Positions 1 to 8,200 of a stretch of DNA of 14,214 nucleotides are shown piece after piece. The stretch lies in NCBI GenBank assembly GCA_964538875.1, contig CAZIHO010000094.1, positions 1 through 14,214 on the forward strand, read 5' to 3'. How positions within the stretch are numbered: the first letter of the stretch is position 1; every line of letters begins with the position of its first letter. Position numbers and translations under genes: made by a program. The notes under the pieces are model-generated. The model was not told the origin of the DNA and did no database searches. It worked only from the letters and a program-made list of their open reading frames with translations. The DNA comes from CAZIHO01 sp964538875. GTDB taxonomy: Bacteria; Pseudomonadota; Gammaproteobacteria; Chromatiales; Chromatiaceae.

Positions 1-152
1 GCGCCCGCGCCTTAATCCATCCCAGCACCTTAGCCCAGGCTCGATTCCCTGGACCAGCCCGGATCGGGGGCTGATTCCGTGCGTCGCTGGCCATTCCCCA
101 GGTTGGGCCGAATCTTGCTAAACCTTTAGGCAGGCTCCCCAGGTTTAGGATC
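1..152. other. Leader region upstream of glnL
   Basis: This is non-coding leader sequence. Reading from base 1, the frame GCG CCC GCG CCT TAA closes at 13-15, which could be the end of an upstream gene, but five codons prove nothing. Two small GC-rich inverted repeats are present: CCAGG at 35-39 with CCTGG at 48-52, and CAGCCC at 55-60 with GGGCTG at 68-73. Neither is followed by a T-run, so they are not convincing terminators. A sigma-54-like promoter follows at 103-119. In many gammaproteobacteria glnA lies upstream of glnL; it is not visible here. Confidence 0.4.
103..119 (+). promoter_or_regulatory. Candidate sigma-54 (-24/-12) promoter for glnLG
   Basis: The sequence TTGGGCCGAATCTTGCT fits the sigma-54 consensus YTGGCACG-N4-TTGCW with two mismatches. 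The diagnostic GG (105-106) and GC (117-118) are exactly 10 bases apart. A transcript would start around base 130, leaving a leader of about 23 bases before the glnL ATG. NtrC is itself a sigma-54 activator, so autoregulation is plausible. I did not find a clear pair of NtrC sites (TGCACC-N5-GGTGCA-like) upstream within the window. Confidence 0.55.
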
Positions 153-1214
153 ATGAACGGCCTCGAATCCCGCATCCTCGAAAATATGACTACGGCAGTC
201 CTGCTGTTTGACCAGGACTTAAAACTTTGTTACGTCAACGCCGCCGCTGAAATGCTGTTCGGTGTCTCGGCCCGGCACGTGCTGGGTCAATTCGCGGACG
301 ATGTCTTACCCTGTCCAGTCGGGGAATTGCAGCGCAAACTGGCCCAGGCCCTGGCCGGCGGACAACCCTTCACGGAACGGGAACTGCCCCTACGGGTGGC
401 GGATGGCCAGGAAATCCGGGTGGATTGTTCGGTGGAACCGGTCCAGACCCACCAGGACACGGATGGCCTGTTGATGGAGTTGCATCGGGTGGACCGGCAA
501 CTGCGTATCAGCCGGGAGGAACACCTGCTGTCCCAACAGAAGGCGACCCAAGCTCTGGTGCGGGGTCTGGCCCACGAGATCAAGAACCCCCTGGGGGGGC
601 TGCGGGGCGCGGCCCAATTGTTGGAGGGAGAACTACCGGACCCGGCGCTACGGGAATATACCCGGGTCATCATCGAGGAAGCGGACCGGCTGCAAGTGTT
701 GGTGGACCGGCTGTCCGGCCCCCGCACCCGGGTACCCCGCCAGTCCATCAACATCCATTGGGTGCTGGAGCGGGTGCGGCAATTGGTGGAAGCCGAATTT
801 GGGGAGGGGCTCCGGCTGGAACGGGATTATGATCCCAGTATCCCGCCGATTCAGGGCGACCAGGATCAACTCATCCAAGCCTTCCTCAACATCGCCCGCA
901 ATGGCGCCCGTGCGGTGGGCCAGCAGGGCGTTATCCGGGTGCGCACCCGGGTGCAGCGCCAGTTCACCATCGGCAACCTTCGCCATCGGCTGGTGCTGGC
1001 CGCCGAGGTGGAGGACAGCGGACCGGGCGTCCCCGCCGAACTCCAGGAGCGGATTTTCCTGCCCATGGTCAGCGGCAGCGAGGGCGGCACTGGACTGGGC
1101 CTCAGCATTGCCCAGACCCTCATCAATCAACATGGGGGCCTGATCGAATGCCGGAGTACGCCCGGCAAAACCCAATTCATCGTGCTGCTACCGATCGAGA
1201 GGGATCATGGCTGA
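153..1214 (+). CDS. glnL: Nitrogen regulation sensor histidine kinase NtrB (GlnL)
   Basis: This is the cytoplasmic kinase/phosphatase that sets the phosphorylation state of NtrC under control of PII protein. The 353 residues match the usual family length of about 350. A PAS domain spans roughly residues 8-115. The phosphoacceptor segment GLAHEIKNPLGGLRGAAQLL has its histidine at residue 141 and is the NtrB signature. The ATP-binding domain has the N box NIARNGARAV (246-255), the G1 box DSGPGV (288-293) and the G2 box GGTGLGLSIA (311-320). No membrane segment is seen, as expected. The ATG is preceded by AGGA at a normal distance, with a sigma-54-like promoter further upstream. The end overlaps the glnG start by 8 bases, which implies translational coupling. 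Nothing appears missing or broken. Confidence 0.97.
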   Translation: MNGLESRILENMTTAVLLFDQDLKLCYVNAAAEMLFGVSARHVLGQFADDVLPCPVGELQRKLAQALAGGQPFTERELPLRVADGQEIRVDCSVEPVQTHQDTDGLLMELHRVDRQLRISREEHLLSQQKATQALVRGLAHEIKNPLGGLRGAAQLLEGELPDPALREYTRVIIEEADRLQVLVDRLSGPRTRVPRQSINIHWVLERVRQLVEAEFGEGLRLERDYDPSIPPIQGDQDQLIQAFLNIARNGARAVGQQGVIRVRTRVQRQFTIGNLRHRLVLAAEVEDSGPGVPAELQERIFLPMVSGSEGGTGLGLSIAQTLINQHGGLIECRSTPGKTQFIVLLPIERDHG

Positions 1215-2631
1215 GACCTGTACCGTTTGGGTGATCGACGACGACCGCTCGATCCGTTGGGTATTGGAGCGGGCGCTACAGAAAGCGGAGCTCCGGGCCG
1301 TCTGCTTCGCCTCTGCCACCGGCATTCTGGAACGGCTGCAACGGGAACGGCCGGACGTGATTCTGTCCGATGTGCGCATGCCGGACTCGGATGGATTGGA
1401 ACTGCTGAGCCGGGTCAAGGGGCTATACCCCCAGTTGCCGGTCATCATCATGACCGCCCATTCGGATCTGGATAGCGCGGTGGCCGCCTTCGACCGGGGC
1501 GCCTTTGAATACCTGCCCAAACCCTTCGACCTAGACGAGGTGGTGGAACAGGTGCGGCGCGCCTGCCGGCAAAGCCGCCCGGCGCCGGCCTTCGAGGAAA
1601 TGCGAGAAACCGGCGGCGCCCAGATCATTGGCGAGGCCCCCGCCATGCAGGAGGTGTTCCGGGCCATCGGGCGTTTAGCCCGTTCCCACATCACGGTGCT
1701 CATCACCGGCGAATCCGGCACTGGCAAGGAGTTGGTGGCGCGCGCCCTGCATCGGCATAGTCCGCGCCGGGAGCGCCCCTTCATCGCCTTGAACATGGCC
1801 GCCATCCCCCGGGACCTGCTGGAATCCGAGTTGTTCGGCCACGAGCGCGGTGCCTTCACCGGCGCCCAGAACCGTCGCGAAGGCCGCTTCGCCCAGGCGG
1901 ACGAGGGCACCCTGTTTTTGGACGAGATCGGCGACATGCCGGCGGAAATGCAAACCCGCTTGCTGCGGGTGCTGGCGGACGGTGAGTTCTACCGGGTCGG
2001 CGGCCATACTCCGACCCGGGTCAATGTGCGCATCATCGCCGCCACTCATCAGGACTTAGAGCAGCAGGTCCGGGCCGGCCGCTTTCGGGAGGACCTGTTT
2101 CACCGCCTCAACGTGATCCGGGTCCAGTTGCCCGCCCTGCGCGCCCGCCGGGAGGATATTCCGGTGCTGGTCAAACATTTTCTCGTCCAGGCGGGCCGGG
2201 AACTGGGCGTGGAACCCAAGACCTTGCGAGCCGAGGCTCTGTCCGTCCTCACGGCCTTTGACTGGCCGGGCAACATCCGCCAGTTGGAAAACACCGCCCG
2301 TTGGTTGACGGTGATGGCATCCGGCCAGGAAATCCACCTGGAGGACCTGCCTCCGGAACTGCGGGACAAGGGCCGGCGGGGTGAAGTGGATCAGGATTGG
2401 CGCACTAATTTGGGCCATTGGGCCCGGGCCAGTCTCCAATCCGGGCGAACCGATCTGCTCGGCGTTGCTCTGCCCCAATTCGAGACCACCCTGATCGAAA
2501 TCACCCTGGCCCACACCGGCGGTAAGCGCCAGGAAGCGGCCCGTTTGTTGGGTTGGGGCCGCAACACCCTGACGCGCAAAATCAAGGAACTGGGCCTGGA
2601 GGCTCAGGTGGATGGTGACGAGCCGGAATGA
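1207..2631 (+). CDS. glnG: Nitrogen regulation response regulator NtrC (GlnG)
   Basis: This is the DNA-binding enhancer protein that, once phosphorylated by NtrB, activates sigma-54 RNA polymerase at nitrogen-limitation promoters. The 474 residues match the family. The receiver domain (about 1-120) has the acidic pocket D11/D12, phosphoacceptor D55 in LSDVRMPD, T83 and K105. The AAA+ domain has Walker A GESGTGKE (168-175), the sigma-54 contact loop GAFTGA (215-220), Walker B GTLFLDE (234-240), the arginine region FREDLFHRLNV (293-303) and WPGNIRQLEN (353-362). A Fis-type helix-turn-helix lies near 430-462, ending GRNTLTRKIKELGL. All catalytic motifs are intact. The start overlaps the end of glnL by 8 bases, so the two are co-translated. 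Confidence 0.97.
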   Translation: MAETCTVWVIDDDRSIRWVLERALQKAELRAVCFASATGILERLQRERPDVILSDVRMPDSDGLELLSRVKGLYPQLPVIIMTAHSDLDSAVAAFDRGAFEYLPKPFDLDEVVEQVRRACRQSRPAPAFEEMRETGGAQIIGEAPAMQEVFRAIGRLARSHITVLITGESGTGKELVARALHRHSPRRERPFIALNMAAIPRDLLESELFGHERGAFTGAQNRREGRFAQADEGTLFLDEIGDMPAEMQTRLLRVLADGEFYRVGGHTPTRVNVRIIAATHQDLEQQVRAGRFREDLFHRLNVIRVQLPALRARREDIPVLVKHFLVQAGRELGVEPKTLRAEALSVLTAFDWPGNIRQLENTARWLTVMASGQEIHLEDLPPELRDKGRRGEVDQDWRTNLGHWARASLQSGRTDLLGVALPQFETTLIEITLAHTGGKRQEAARLLGWGRNTLTRKIKELGLEAQVDGDEPE

Positions 2632-2698
2632 CGGGCCTTTGCCCCGCGCCAGCCGGCCCCCATATGCGGGTACTTGGATCAACCTAGGGGGAACGCTC

Positions 2699-3097
2699 GT
2701 GGATAGCCTCAGCATCGACTTGCCTGGTTCGGAAATCTCCGCCATCCGTATGGAGCACCAGGAACTGCGGATTTGCTTCAGCCGCGCCTATCTGACCAAG
2801 ACCCTGACCGGCTCGGTGGAACGTACCCGCTGGTGGCAAGCCGGGGACCTGGTGCTGGAAGATCCGCGCCTGGACGGCGAACCGCCCGCCGGACCCCTGG
2901 TATGCGCCGGCGGTGAGGTGGAGGAAAACATCTACACCTATGTGGATATGATCCCGGTGCCCCTGGATAGCCGGGGTCATGGCGGTTGCCGCCTGCGCTT
3001 CCAGGACCGGGAACTGGAATTCAACGTCCAGGGCCGCGCCATTCGCCTGGAAATGCGGGACGTGCCCCGCTATATCGAACACCTGCGCCCGGCCTAG
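2699..3097 (+). CDS. Conserved-looking hypothetical protein, possible third gene of the ntrBC operon
   Basis: I do not recognise this 132-residue protein. The frame stays open back to an ATG at 2612 inside glnG, but I prefer the GTG at 2699 because AGGGGG (2686-2691) sits 7 bases ahead of it and the protein then starts M-DSLSIDLPG. No signal peptide or membrane helix is visible. The composition is acidic, with alternating hydrophobic residues that suggest a beta-rich soluble fold, for example CRLRFQDRELEFNVQGRAIRLEM near the C-terminus. The codon pattern is like that of the neighbouring genes, which supports a real gene. It lies 67 bases after glnG on the same strand and could be co-transcribed. 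It ends 9 bases before the convergent end of nfi. A link to nitrogen control is only inferred from position. Confidence 0.75.
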   Translation: MDSLSIDLPGSEISAIRMEHQELRICFSRAYLTKTLTGSVERTRWWQAGDLVLEDPRLDGEPPAGPLVCAGGEVEENIYTYVDMIPVPLDSRGHGGCRLRFQDRELEFNVQGRAIRLEMRDVPRYIEHLRPA

Positions 3098-3106
3098 CCG
3101 CCATCC

Positions 3107-3781
3107 TCATCCGGAGGCCAGCCGGTGAGCGTGGCGGGTGGTTTCCGGCAGCCGGTAGCGGGGGCAGGCGGCCAACACATAGCCGATGGCGCTGGCCAGG
3201 CTGACCCTGTGTCCCACCGAGACGTACAGGGGCCGAACGCCCCGCCGGCTGCGTAGCACTGCGCCGATGGTTTCATCTCCATCCACCAGGGGCACCCAGG
3301 CGCCCTTTTGGTCCGGCAGCGGCGAGTGGGTGCCGGTCAAGCGGGATTTGGCCACGCCGATGCAGGGCAGATCGGTCCACACGCCCAGATGGCAGGCGAG
3401 TCCAAAGCGGCGCGGGTGGGCCTGGCCCTGCCCATCGCACAGGATCAAGTCCGGCGCTTGGGCCAGTTGCGCCAGGGCCTCCAGCACCACCGGCAGTTCC
3501 CGGAACGACAACAGTCCCGGCACATAGGGGAACCGGGTTGGTTGGCGGCTGATGGCCTGCTCCAGGGGTTCCAGGTTGGGGTAGCCCAACACTACCACGG
3601 CGGCCCGGGCGGTCCGGCCCCCGTCCTCGAAGCCCACGTCGATGCCTGCCAGACGCTCCAGCCGGTCCAGCCGGTCCTCCGCGATCACCCGTCCGCGCAG
3701 TCGCACCTGTAGCGCCCGGGCGCTGCCTGGATCCAGATCCCAGTCATGCAGGGGCGGGGTCAGGCGGGTTCCAGGATTCAT
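3107..3781 (-). CDS. nfi: Endonuclease V (deoxyinosine 3' endonuclease)
   Basis: This repair nuclease cuts DNA at the second phosphodiester bond 3' of deoxyinosine formed by adenine deamination. The 224 residues match E. coli Nfi in length. Family motifs appear in order: IAEDRLDRLERLAGIDVGF with catalytic Asp48, the wedge motif YVPGLLSFRE (86-95, with Glu95), DGQG with Asp116 followed by HPRRFGLA, IGVAKSRL with Lys145, GHRVSLASA (190-198) and RLPETTRHA near the end. These correspond to the metal-binding and strand-separating residues known for the family. I chose the ATG at 3781 because homology begins just after it and GTGGGAA lies upstream; the same frame continues upstream without family similarity. 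The start overlaps the stop of a weak upstream frame as ATGA. The gene converges on the preceding hypothetical gene. Confidence 0.95.
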   Translation of the reverse strand: MNPGTRLTPPLHDWDLDPGSARALQVRLRGRVIAEDRLDRLERLAGIDVGFEDGGRTARAAVVVLGYPNLEPLEQAISRQPTRFPYVPGLLSFRELPVVLEALAQLAQAPDLILCDGQGQAHPRRFGLACHLGVWTDLPCIGVAKSRLTGTHSPLPDQKGAWVPLVDGDETIGAVLRSRRGVRPLYVSVGHRVSLASAIGYVLAACPRYRLPETTRHAHRLASG

Positions 3782-4071
3782 CTTGATTCCCACGATTCGG
3801 TGTCTGGGTCGATGACCACTTGGGTCTCCAGCAATGCGCCACCTGTGGCCAGAAACTTCACCCTGTTTGGTACCGCTGGGAGACCGGCGACCACCCAGTA
3901 ACCGGTAAAGAGTTGGCTTATCCAGGCTGGAGTTCGGCCATCTTGCCGCACGGGCCAGGGCCAGGGAAGATGCCGGTGCAGGCGAGTCAGCGACTGAACG
4001 GGTGGCGGCAGCGCAGGGGGGCAGTATCGTCTGATGCCGACCAAAACGCCAAATCGTACCCATGCCCGCAC
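3778..4071 (-). CDS. Weak open reading frame overlapping the nfi start
   Basis: This 97-codon frame starts at a GTG and ends at a TGA that shares ATGA with the nfi start codon, the arrangement of translationally coupled genes. The second half (GRTPAWISQLFTGYWVVAGL, then PNRVKFLATGGALLE) has a reasonable globular composition. The first half is Pro/Trp/Arg-rich and unconvincing. I recognise no family, and no good ribosome binding site precedes the GTG. Codon use is more mixed than in nfi or glnG. It may be the end of an eroded gene, with a neighbouring frame (3987-4301) holding the earlier part, or it may be chance. Confidence 0.25.
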   Translation of the reverse strand: MRAWVRFGVLVGIRRYCPPALPPPVQSLTRLHRHLPWPWPVRQDGRTPAWISQLFTGYWVVAGLPAVPNRVKFLATGGALLETQVVIDPDTESWESR

Positions 4072-4301
4072 TGCCCACGTTGACGGTAGCGGTTCAGCAG
4101 CCTCTTGCTGGTCGGTTCGTCCATCCCACTTGGGAGTATGCGCAGGTGTTGCGGATCGGCACCCTGCTCGCTTACGGTGATGACAGCCTTGCTCGGGCCA
4201 CCCGGTCTGGCACGCTCCCGGGCTCCTACCACCGCCGTTTCGCGGGGGCTTGGTGGTCGATCCCGAGGGACGCTAGTCTGCGCAGGCCTTCTTGACCGCA
4301 T
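3987..4301 (-). pseudogene. Possible degraded reading frame upstream of nfi
   Basis: This minus-strand frame of 104 codons includes a plausible coding stretch around SKAVITVSEQGADPQHLRIL and DEPTSKRLLNRYRQRG, after which the composition becomes poor. It overlaps, in a different frame, the 97-codon frame that ends at nfi. One reading is a single former gene broken by a frameshift near 4000-4071. No family is recognised and no ribosome binding site is seen, so this remains a hypothesis. Confidence 0.15.
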
Positions 4302-4385
4302 CCCTGAGCAGCGCGCCGACCCGGACCATCGAGTTGTTGTCTGGCGCTGGTTGTTGTCTCTCAGATTCTTTCCCCCGGCCGTTTC

Positions 4386-4730
4386 TCACGGTATTTCGGG
4401 ACGCCAGGGGGTGGATTTCCCACACTGAAGGTCCCGGTGCAGGAGAGTGGAGAGATGGAATATAGCGGGAAGGTAGAAGGAAAGGTGCAGCCGGAGTGAA
4501 TGCGGGGAGGGAGGAAGGCGGGAGTCAGCAAGCCGGGGCCAGAAGATGATTGGGTGTTTGGGATCGAACAGGTCGAGCTGGGTCGAATCGGCTGGGCAGC
4601 GGTCTTCGCGGATGAGTTCCATGAGTTGGCGGTGGTAGTGGGCCTAGACGCGATCGGCCGGGACCTGACACCCCTCCGTGCTCCCCTTGATACCCTGCGC
4701 GGATAAGGCAATTCGCTGCTGAATTACCTC
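4386..4730 (-). pseudogene. Stop-interrupted coding remnant
   Basis: Read on the minus strand in one frame, 4730 to 4647 gives a peptide ending GIKGSTEGCQVPADRV, then a TAG (4644-4646). The same frame then continues AHYHRQLMELIREDRCPADS, then TQLDLFDPKHP, to a stop at 4386. The Arg/Glu/Leu helical stretch on either side of the TAG looks like one protein cut by a nonsense mutation. The last 45 residues or so are low in charge and less protein-like. I do not recognise the family; a transposase or other accessory-gene remnant is possible but unproven. The ATG at 4622 could start a 78-residue product. Confidence 0.3.
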
Positions 4731-4898
4731 CTACGAAATAAAGGAAAAATAAGCAAATTCCATATTGACAAAATCTCCACCGAGCAATCCGCAAAGCGCG
4801 CTGGGACCCCGCAAATAGAGCAGGGTCAAGGGGATCGCGATTAGGGCCAGCGCACCCAGCCAAAGCCGGCGGCGACTAGACAGCATCAACCAGCCCAT
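4731..4898 (-). CDS. Possible small membrane protein (55 aa)
   Basis: ATG at 4898 opens a 55-codon frame ending in TAG at 4731-4733. The N-terminus has an Arg cluster (SSRRRLW), followed by a continuous hydrophobic run, LGALALIAIPLTLLYL (residues 14-29), typical of a single membrane helix or signal anchor. A short tail follows. An alternative ATG lies at 4886. The ribosome binding site is weak (TTAAGA). The frame is the same as that of the interrupted remnant just downstream, so it could be the 5' part of the same broken gene. No family is recognised. Confidence 0.3.
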   Translation of the reverse strand: MGWLMLSSRRRLWLGALALIAIPLTLLYLRGPSALCGLLGGDFVNMEFAYFSFIS

Positions 4899-4912
4899 TC
4901 TTAAGAAAGAAT
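4897..4912. repeat. Short AT-rich inverted repeat
   Basis: ATTCTT (4897-4902) and AAGAAT (4907-4912) form a 6-bp stem with a 4-base loop. It lies just left of the larger inverted repeat and is too small to interpret alone. Confidence 0.3.
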
Positions 4913-4917
4913 AATTA

Positions 4918-4963
4918 ATAGATATTTCCTGCGATACAGCCAGATATGGCAGGAAATACCTAT
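4918..4963. repeat. Inverted repeat with 15-base arms
   Basis: ATAGATATTTCCTGC (4918-4932) pairs with GCAGGAAATACCTAT (4949-4963), 14 of 15 positions matching, with a 16-base loop. On the minus strand it lies about 265 bases beyond the giant gene's stop and is followed by the T-rich stretch ATTAATTATTCTTTCTT. It could therefore be a terminator for that transcript. The long AT-containing stem, long loop and interrupted T-run are not typical of an intrinsic terminator, so an operator or a mobile-element end are alternatives. Confidence 0.5.
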
Positions 4964-5226
4964 TGACGAGTCTGACCGTCGTCGGGGAACTCAGGTGACA
5001 GCCGAACGGTTGCCTCGGTTGACCTTTCGATTACCCACGCCCCTGGACGACTTCCCGGGTCGCTGGCGACCCTATTCCTCAGTCTGTCGAGCTCCCATGG
5101 CCCCCACTGCCTCGCTCCGACACTCCCACGGAATACCTCCAAGGCTCGGTCGAACGCGTCTCGCCCCTCTGACACTGCGAGTAGTTGTTCGTTTGGAAAG
5201 AGCGCGCCCTCGTCCTCGGCTAGCGC
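4960..5226 (-). other. In-frame continuation after the giant gene's stop
   Basis: Directly after the TGA of the giant gene, the same frame stays open for 88 codons to a TAG at 4960-4962. A GTG at 5175 could start a 71-residue product with charged, protein-like content such as GRDAFDRALEVFRGSV and GPWELDRLRNRVASDPGSRP. No ribosome binding site stands out. It differs completely in composition from the Thr/Ser/Gly-rich surface protein, so it is unlikely to be a natural C-terminal part of it. It may be a gene remnant or chance. Confidence 0.2.
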
Positions 5227-8200
5227 TCACGTCAAGCAGCGTAACCGGATGGCACCCAGGCCCAACAGTACCAGTCCCATCAGCACCAACAGCACCGGCG
5301 ACGCCACCGGTATGGGGACCTGCGCGATGCCGCCCCGCACCGGCGCCCCGCCGTTGGTCGGCACCGAAGCGACCAGTTCGTTGCCAGCCAGGCTCGTATC
5401 GCCGTTCTCGTCCCAATAGGCCTGGGCGAGGTTCTCGGTATAGCTCACCCCCGCCGCCAGCCGGGTCTGGAAGCTAATCACCACCTCGTTCTGGGCATCC
5501 GCCTCGTTGGTGGCGCCAGGATCGCCGGCGATAGTCCCCTGCCAGCGCACTCGACTTTGGGCCGCTTCGTAGCCACAAAACTGGGTGCTGGAGCCGCCCT
5601 GGGGGTCGCACACCAGGCTACCCGCCACATAGCTGGTCCCGCTGGGGAGCGTGTCTACCACCTCGACCAAGTTGGCGTCCGCATTGCCATTATTGATCCA
5701 CACCATGCGCCATAGGAACACCGGGTTGCCCTGGGTATCCACGGTCTTGTGGCCAGATGGCGGGTCGAATACGTTAGGGCCGCTCTGGCTGATGGCCGTG
5801 CTCCCGGTAGCGCTGTTGTTGCCGGCGGTGCCGGGGTCCTCGGTCGCGCTGACCCGCGCCACCACCGGCACCACTCCCGCCCCGGCCGGGGCGGTGTAAT
5901 GCAGGGTGGCGGTCCGGGTCGCGCCGCTCGCCAGCGTGCTCGAACCGGAAGAGAACGTCAGGGTCACGACACCGCTGGCGCTGTCATAAACACAGGTCGC
6001 GTCGGTGCAGGACACCCCGCTCAAACCCGCCGGCAACAACAGGCTGTAGGCAACCCCCGTGGCACCGCCACTGCCCTGATTCCCAAATGTGAGGGCTACG
6101 TCCACCGTGCCGCCGCCCGTCGCCGTGGCCGGAGCCGCAACCAACGCATACACATCTACCGTCGGCGTGGTCAACACGGCCGTGGACCCCGTGGCGCTGT
6201 CGTTGGCACTGTTGCTCTGCGTCGTGGTGGTGCTGGCGGTGGCCGTCACCCCGACCGTGCCACTCCCCGGCGCCGTGTAGGTCAGCAGAAGGTTCAGGGT
6301 CTCCCCAGGCGCCAGGCTCGTGGGCAGGCCGCAGCCGCTGAGCACGCCGGCACTGTAGGTGCAGGTGGCCCCGTTGTGGGTGATGACCGGGCTGGTCGCG
6401 CCACCGGTCAGGGTGAGGCCATAGCCCATCCCCGCCGCGGTCGCCGGACCCAGATTGGCAAAGCTGAAGGGCACGCTGACACTGCTGCCGGCGGGGGCGC
6501 TCGCGGGCGGCGCGACCGCGGCGGTGACGTCCGCTTCGGTATCGCCGCTGATGGCGGTGCTGGCACTGGCCGTATTGTTGTTGGTATCGCTGTCGTTGCC
6601 CGCCCCCACGGTCGAGGTGGACACCACCGGCCCCGTCGCGGGTGCGGTGAAGGTGGCCACCAGATCCACCACCTGCCCGGGGGTCAGGGTCGTCGGCAGA
6701 CCACAGCCAGTCACGGTACCACTGGTGTAGGTACAGGCCGTGCCGTTGTAGGTCACGGCCACCCCACTCGGCGACCCCGTGAAGGTCAGGGCATAGGTCA
6801 CGCCGGTCGCCGACGCCGCGCCCAGGTTGGTGTAACCTGCGGTCACGGTCACGGTGCTGCCGCTGCTAGCGCTGGGCGGGGCACTGATCCAGGTGGTCAC
6901 GTCCGCCGTCACGCCGCCCGACACCAGGGTGCTGGCGCTCGCGCTGTTGTTGTTGGTGGGCGTCTCCCCCGCCGTGCTGGTGGCAATGTTCGATTGCACG
7001 CTCAAACTGCTCACGCCGCTGGCAGGCGCCAGGTAGCTGATCAATATCGGCACGCTCTGACCCGAACTGAGGCTGGTCGGCAGCCCCGTGAGGGTGAGCA
7101 CCCCGGTCACACTGTCGTAGGTGCAGGCCGCCCCGGTGCAGCCTACGCCGCTCAACCCGGGCGCCAGGGTGACGGCGTAGGTCACGCCCTCCGCCGAGAC
7201 CGGTCCTTGATTGCCAAAGGTCACCAAGGCAGTGATCCCACCGCCCGCCGGAACGCTGGCCGGCACGTCCACCGTCGTGTAGACATCCGGAACACTCGCG
7301 CCGCTGACCGTGGTGACACCGGTGGACGCGTTGTTGGCGGTGTTGGTCTCGCCCGTGGCCGTGACGTTGGAACTCACGGTCACCGTGCCGCTCGCCGGCG
7401 CGGTGTAGGTGAGAATCAAATCGACCGCCTGGCCCGGACCCAGCGTGCCAGGCAAACCGCAGTCCGTGAGCGCGCCGGTGCCGCTGTCGTAGGTGCAGAG
7501 GGTCCCGTTGAGGCGAATCTCCACCTCGGTCACGGGCGCGCCGGTCAGGTCGAGGTCGTACAGGGTGACCGTCGCTGCGTCGGGTCCCAGGTTGCGATAG
7601 CTCACCGGCACCGTGACCTGGCTACCGGGGGCCGCGCTGGCCGGCGGGGCCACGAGGCTGATCAGGTCCGGCGCAGTCGCCGCCGTGATCGCCGTGCTTC
7701 CGCTCGCGCTGTTGTTGCCCGTCGGAACGGAGTCCCCGGTGGCGCTCACCGTCGCGGTCACGGCCACCGGACCACTCGCCGGCGCGGTGTAGCTCAGGAC
7801 CAAACCCGCGATCTGTCCCGGCTCCAGGGACTCCGGCAGGCCGGTAATCGTCACCGTTGTTCCGGCGTAACTGCAACTGATCCCACTGCCGGTGCAGGTC
7901 ACATCGGCCAGGCCCGCGGGCAAGGTCACGCTGTAGCTAACCCCAGTGGCCGTAACACCACCCAGGTTGGTGAAGTTCACCGGCACGCTCACCGTGCTCC
8001 CGGTGACCGCGCTCGCTGGGGCGTTGAGCCAGACCGCCACATCGACCACCGAGGACGACACCACCGTGCTCGCCGTGTCGGTGTTGTTGTCGCTCGGGTC
8101 ACCGGCCGTGGTTGTGCCGATGGTGGTACTCACCGACAACGGACCCGTCCCCGGCGCCGCATAACTCACCACCAGCTGCGCCACTTGGCCCGGAGTCAAA

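Noticed and set aside
38..60. tRNA-like GGCTCGATTCC segment
   Set aside because: No acceptor stem, anticodon arm or D arm can be paired around it.
648..1175. Minus-strand open frame inside glnL
   Set aside because: glnL has all kinase motifs; the antisense frame shows no family features.
2612..2698. ATG at 2612 as start of the small gene after glnG
   Set aside because: It lies inside glnG without a ribosome binding site, whereas the GTG at 2699 has AGGGGG at the right distance.
2056..2745. Minus-strand open frame of 229 codons over glnG
   Set aside because: It is opposite the intact AAA+ and helix-turn-helix coding sequence and shows no recognisable domain.
3308..3712. Plus-strand open frame opposite nfi
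   Set aside because: The minus strand encodes a full endonuclease V; the plus frame is Gln/Gly/His-rich shadow.
4062..4428. Plus-strand frames at 4062-4295 and 4105-4428
   Set aside because: They have no ribosome binding site, no recognisable family and an Arg/Pro/Ser-rich composition typical of chance frames in GC-rich DNA.
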